Shown one piece after another: positions 6,653 to 9,641 of a DNA stretch of 9,641 nt. The notes beneath the pieces are model-generated. The model did not search any database and had not been told where the DNA came from. It saw only the letters and a list, made by a program, of their open reading frames with translations. The stretch spans positions 1-9,641 of the forward strand of contig CAZDXN010000026.1 of assembly GCA_964509695.1 (NCBI GenBank), written 5' to 3'. The first letter of the stretch is position 1. Every line of letters begins with the position of its first letter. The stretch is from 2-01-FULL-50-23 sp964509695 (GTDB lineage: Bacteria > Patescibacteriota > Microgenomatia > UBA1400 > MFAQ01). A program made the position numbers and the translations under genes.

Positions 6653-7533
6653 ATGAAGAGCGTCCGGTGGTTGGATTTGATTTTCGTTTTGACCGCTTTC
6701 GTTTTCTTTTTTCGGGCGCCTTTTGACCCCGACTTGGGCTGGGAATTGCGTTGCGGTCAGGGCTGGTGGCAGGGAATGGGGTTTTGCGCTGTCAATCAAT
6801 TTACGGCTTTGATGTCTCACTTCAAATGGGTGAATCACGCTTGGCTATATCAGGTTTTTTTGGATTTGATTTATAGTCGGGCGGGAGTGGTGGGCTTATC
6901 TATTTTTGGCGGGGTGGTGGCGGGGGCGACGGTGACTTTGATTTATTTCTCGATGAACACACCGCGGTGGTGGAGATTGATTTGGATCGCTCTTTTTGTT
7001 TGGGTGACCAGAGGCGTTTTTTCGCTGGGGATTCGGAGTCAGTTGCTGGGGTTATTTATTTTTGGTGTCCAACTGCTGGCGTGGCGGCGGATAAAGAGGC
7101 GGCCTCTCGCGATTGGAATATGGATTTTTTTGATGTGGTTGTGGGTGAATTTCCATGGGTCGTTCGTGATGGGTTTGGTGGCGGGAGTGTTTTTGTTTGG
7201 AGAAGAAATGGTCAGGACCCGGCGTTGGCATTTGGGTTGGGGGTGGTTGGCGGGGGTGGGAGTGACACTGATAAATCCGTTCGGGATAGAGGTTTTTGGG
7301 GAGGCGTGGAGTCATTTTCGGGGAGTTGAGTTGGGACAGATGATTGCCGAGTGGGTGGCGCCGTCCGGATTGGTGTGGTGGCTGAGTGTGGGCTGTGGAA
7401 TCTTGACAATAATTTATTTGCTGCTGGCCAAAAGAGGAAAGCGCTTTTGGGTGGGAGGGGGAGTGTTTTTGTTTTTGATGCTGGCGCTGTCGGCGCAAAG
7501 ACACGTGCCTTTTTTGTGGATCTGGAGTGGTTA
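6653..7533 (+). CDS. GT-C-like polytopic membrane protein, 3' end lost in gap
   Basis: The 293 visible residues carry about eight hydrophobic segments. Several features match the large family of GT-C-like bacterial membrane proteins (PMT/RgtA-type glycosyltransferase relatives): an acidic loop after the first segment (FDPDLGWELRCG, D25 and D27); VNHAWLYQ (60-67); GIRSQ (126-130) in the place of the usual RPQ; WVNFHGSFVMG (164-174), the hallmark N-x-HGS; NPFG (208-211); EW (233-234); and QRHVPF (282-287). By family it would use a lipid-linked sugar on the outer face of the membrane, but many members are uncharacterised. ATG at 6653 is preferred over the upstream TTG at 6647 because AGGA (6642-6645) lies 7 bases before it. 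The gene runs into the N gap, and the TAG just after the gap is not a trustworthy stop. Probably co-transcribed with the preceding gene. Confidence 0.75.
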
Positions 7534-7633
7534 NNNNNNNNNNNNNNNNNNNNNNNNNNNNNNNNNNNNNNNNNNNNNNNNNNNNNNNNNNNNNNNNNNN
7601 NNNNNNNNNNNNNNNNNNNNNNNNNNNNNNNNN
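7534..7633. other. assembly gap (100 N)
   Basis: Exactly 100 N. The membrane gene enters it on the left and rRNA spacer-like sequence emerges on the right. A 16S gene of about 1.5 kb, normally expected before 23S, and the rest of the membrane gene cannot fit in 100 bases, so the true gap is probably larger or the join is wrong. Confidence 0.99.
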
Positions 7634-7726
7634 AGCTAGTTGCTCCTTGAAAAGTGAATAGAATGTAAAAACGATTAGTTTTTTTGAAAAACTAAAAGTA
7701 GATCGCATCAAAAACTTGATTTATTC
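7634..7726 (+). other. rRNA spacer upstream of 23S (ITS-like), with processing-type hairpins
   Basis: GCTCCTTGAAAAGTGAATAG (7642-7661) resembles the conserved TTTGAAAACTGAATA element of bacterial 16S-23S spacers. A stem TTAGTTTTT / AAAAACTAA (7675-7683 with 7687-7695) and a smaller ATCAA / TTGAT stem (7707-7711 with 7716-7720) follow. The A/T stem could be an antitermination or RNase III processing element. No tRNA is visible in the part present. Confidence 0.6.
7675..7695 (+). repeat. 9-bp inverted repeat in the rRNA spacer
   Basis: TTAGTTTTT, loop TTG, AAAAACTAA: a perfect 9-bp stem about 30 bases before the start of mature 23S. The stem itself contains the T-run, so it is not a classical terminator. 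A role in rRNA processing is inferred from position only. Confidence 0.5.
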
Positions 7727-7990
7727 TACTCAAGCAATCAGTGGATGCCTTGGCGATAAGAACCGAAGAAGGACGTTTCAAGCCGGCGAAAGTCTACGGG
7801 GAGGTGGCTAAGAACTGTTAATCCGTAGGTGTCCGAATGGGGTAACCCACCCCGACGTGAGTCGGGGGGTGTCCGATATTTATATCGAGACTCGGGAACT
7901 TCCTGAACTGAAATATCTAAGTAAGGAGAGGAAAAAAAATCGAATGAGAGGCCCTTAGTAAGCGACGAGCGAAAAGGGCTCATGTCTAAA

Positions 7991-8007
7991 CCCCGCCTTT
8001 GGCGGGG
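7991..8007 (+). repeat. GC palindrome embedded in 23S (7-bp stem, TTT loop)
   Basis: CCCCGCC-TTT-GGCGGGG, flanked by AA and a further GG then TT, forms a perfect hairpin in the variable domain I region of 23S. Its form resembles small dispersed palindromes known from several bacterial genomes. It may simply be a lineage-specific helix extension. Confidence 0.6.
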
Positions 8008-8411
8008 GGTTGCAGGGTCAGATACACGCTTTGGAAGAGATAACAGAACACTGTGGAATAGGTGACCATAGAGGGTGAGAGTCCCGTAAGTGAAATTTTT
8101 TCTAAAGTAATTTGATACCTAAGTACTTCTAGAGACGGCAAACTCTAGATCGAATCCGGGCCGACCACGGTCCAAGACTATATATTCTTATCGACCGATA
8201 GTGAACTAGTACCGCGAGGGAAAGGTGAAAAGAAGGGTTAATAACCCAATGAAAAGTACCTGAAACTGATTGCTAACAAACAGACAGAGCCCCGTCATAC
8301 GACAGGGTGATGTCGTGCCTATTGAAGAATGAACCGGCGAGTTACTCCATACAGCAAGGTTAAACCGCTACGCGGTGGAGCCGAAGGGAAACCGAGTCTT
8401 AACTGGGCGTA

Positions 8412-8426
8412 TCCGCCACAGGCGGA
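8412..8426 (+). repeat. GC palindrome embedded in 23S (6-bp stem, ACA loop)
   Basis: TCCGCC-ACA-GGCGGA sits between GGGCGTA and CAAGAGTTG, where E. coli 23S has only a short AGTTGCAGGG segment. It appears as an insertion of about 15 bases with the same CCGCC/GGCGG core as the hairpin at 7991-8007. Confidence 0.6.
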
Positions 8427-8823
8427 CAAGAGTTGTATGAGGTAGACCCGAAACCAGGTGAGCTAACCATGAGCAGGGTGAAGTTCCGAGAAATCGGACT
8501 GGAGGCCCGAACAGGTGAATGTCGCAAAATTCTCTGATGACTTGTGGTTAGAGGTAATATGCCTAACGAACCTGGAGATAGCTGGTTCTCCCCGAAACAT
8601 GTCTTGGCATGGCCTCTTGATTTAAGAACAGGGGGGTAAAGCACTGAATTGATTCCAGGAGTAAAATCTTGGAACCAAACCAAACTCAGAATACCCTGTT
8701 TATATGCAAGGGAGTCAGTACCCGGGGGCTAAGCTCCGGGGGCAAAAGGGAAACATCCCAGACCCTCAATTAAGGTCTCTAAATCTATATTAAGTGGTAA
8801 AGGACGCGTTATTTCTCAGACAC

Positions 8824-8879
8824 CTAGGAGGTCGGCTCAGAAGCAGCCATCCTTGAAAGAAAGCGTAACAGCTCACTAG
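8824..8879 (+). other. GTPase-associated centre of 23S (L11-binding domain)
   Basis: Corresponds to E. coli 23S about 1051-1108. GGCTCAGAAGCAGCCATCC and GAAAGAAAGCGTAACAGCTC contain the two conserved loops that contact uL11, the translational GTPases and thiopeptide antibiotics. The conserved loop bases are all present, so this centre looks functional. Confidence 0.85.
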
Positions 8880-9641
8880 CCGAGAGATACGTGACCGAAG
8901 ATGTAACGAGGCTCAAATATAGTACCGAAATTAGGGATTCCGATTTATCGGGATGGTAGGGGAGCGTTCTTGTGGCTTTGAAGGTGAACTGTAAGGTTTG
9001 CTGGAGCAGCAAGAAGTGAGAATGCCGGTATGAGTAGCGTAAACAAGGTGAGAATCCTTGTAGCCGAATGTCCGAGGTTTCCAACGCTATGTTTGTCAAC
9101 GTTGGGTAAGGCGACCCTAAGGTGAGGCCTGTTTGGCGTAGCCGATGGATTACTGGTTGATATTCCAGTCCTTATTAGTGATCGTTATTAGCTGGGGCGG
9201 GACGAAGTTTGATACGGGAAGCGGTGTGTTGAAGATACATACGTTTAAATAGCAAGTCAGTCTCTCTTGGAAAATCCGGAGAGGCGTCTATACGAGTTAT
9301 GAATACGAGTCTGTCGCAAGATGGGCAAGTTCCCCGACTTAAGTTTCCGAGAAAAGCGTCGCAGTGAGAGCACTAATAATCCGTACCGCAAACCGACTCT
9401 GGTGGACTAGTCGAGTAGACTAAGGCTAACGAGAGAACCCTTCTTAAGGAACTCGGCAAATTAGCTGGGCGTAAGCTTTGCAAGATGCCCTGCCATGTAC
9501 CATGCGCAAGCTTAGGTACGTGGCTACAACAAAAGATTACAGAGCGACTGTTTAACTAAAACACAGGTCTATGCAAAAGCGAAAGCTGAAGTATATGGGC
9601 CGAAACCTGCCCAGTGCCGGAAGGTTAAATGCGTGGGTGAT

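Larger units (their letters stand above)
7727..9641 (+). rRNA. 23S ribosomal RNA, 5' two-thirds (runs off window)
   Basis: Recognised by long stretches identical or nearly so to bacterial 23S: GTGGATGCCTTGGC near the 5' end (7741), GGACGTTTCAAGCCGGCGAA, CCGATAGTGAACTAGTACCG (about 8197), GGAGCCGAAGGGAAACCGAG, GATAGCTGGTTCTCCCCGAA (about 8577), AGAAGCAGCCATCC and AAAGAAAGCGTAACAGCTCA (8839-8876), GGTAGGGGAGCGTTCT, and GCCCAGTGCCGGAAGGTTAA (9609-9628). The window ends at about E. coli position 1850-1870, so the peptidyl transferase centre and sarcin-ricin loop are not included. The length from the start matches E. coli to within some tens of bases, so there is no large intron or intervening sequence in this part, only short extra hairpins. 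The exact 5' end is uncertain by about 10 bases because the segment before GTGGATGCC is shorter than in E. coli. Reverse-strand ORFs here are spurious. Confidence 0.97.

Noticed and set aside
6967..7650. Plus-strand alternative-frame ORFs in the membrane protein gene (6967-7329, 7351-7650)
   Set aside because: They are Gly/Val-rich shadows of a gene with clear family motifs; the second depends on the N gap.
7052..7711. Minus-strand open frame spanning the second gap
   Set aside because: It is open only because N codons hide stops; it runs antisense to the membrane protein gene and into the rRNA spacer, with Pro/His/Gln-rich shadow composition.
7738..9099. Three minus-strand open frames inside the 23S gene (7738-7983, 8399-8683, 8824-9099)
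   Set aside because: They lie antisense to conserved rRNA and are chance ORFs.
7727..9641. Self-splicing intron or intervening sequence in 23S
   Set aside because: Conserved 23S blocks follow one another at near-normal spacing; only short hairpin insertions are seen.
1..9641. CRISPR array, insertion sequence or tRNA genes
   Set aside because: No spaced direct repeats, no transposase motifs or terminal inverted repeats, and no cloverleaf sequence were found, including in the visible rRNA spacer.

Overview
The window is a scaffolded bacterial fragment, probably from a metagenome assembly, with two runs of exactly 100 N (3368-3467 and 7534-7633). These look like placeholder gaps of unknown size. 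The rRNA is plainly bacterial 23S. The mix of genes (a very long RNase J-like metallo-beta-lactamase protein, a SIMPL protein, a GT-C-like membrane protein, orphan ORFs, weak Shine-Dalgarno sites) fits an uncultured lineage such as Patescibacteria/CPR. Nothing in the window proves that placement.

Layout: 1-69 is a short leader with a weak promoter and a 10-codon mini-ORF that abuts the first gene. 70-3339 (+) encodes a 1089-residue protein. Its C-terminal half is an MBL/beta-CASP (RNase J-like) nuclease fold with all main metal-binding motifs, and its N-terminal ~480 residues are unrecognised. After the first gap, 3468-4076 (+) is the 3' part of a SIMPL/DUF541 gene, whose signal-peptide end lies in the gap. 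4118-5967 (-) is a two-gene cassette, visibly more AT-rich than its flanks and on the opposite strand: a ~60-residue helical protein coupled through ATGA to a 556-residue radical SAM protein. Divergent from it, 6090-6620 (+) encodes an orphan 176-residue protein, followed at 6653 by a GT-C-like polytopic membrane protein cut by the second gap. After that gap come about 93 bases of 16S-23S-type spacer and the first ~1.9 kb of a 23S rRNA gene, which runs off the window.

The most unusual unit is the minus-strand radical SAM cassette. Its first gene has a perfect AAGGAGG site 5 nt before an in-frame ATT rather than before its ATG. The radical SAM gene carries a nine-G tract in its coding strand, and the divergent promoter region carries an eight-G tract. 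The substrate is unknown. A peptide or protein modification role is only one hypothesis. The second gap probably hides a missing 16S gene and the 3' end of the membrane protein gene, unless the join is wrong or the organism has unlinked rRNA genes.
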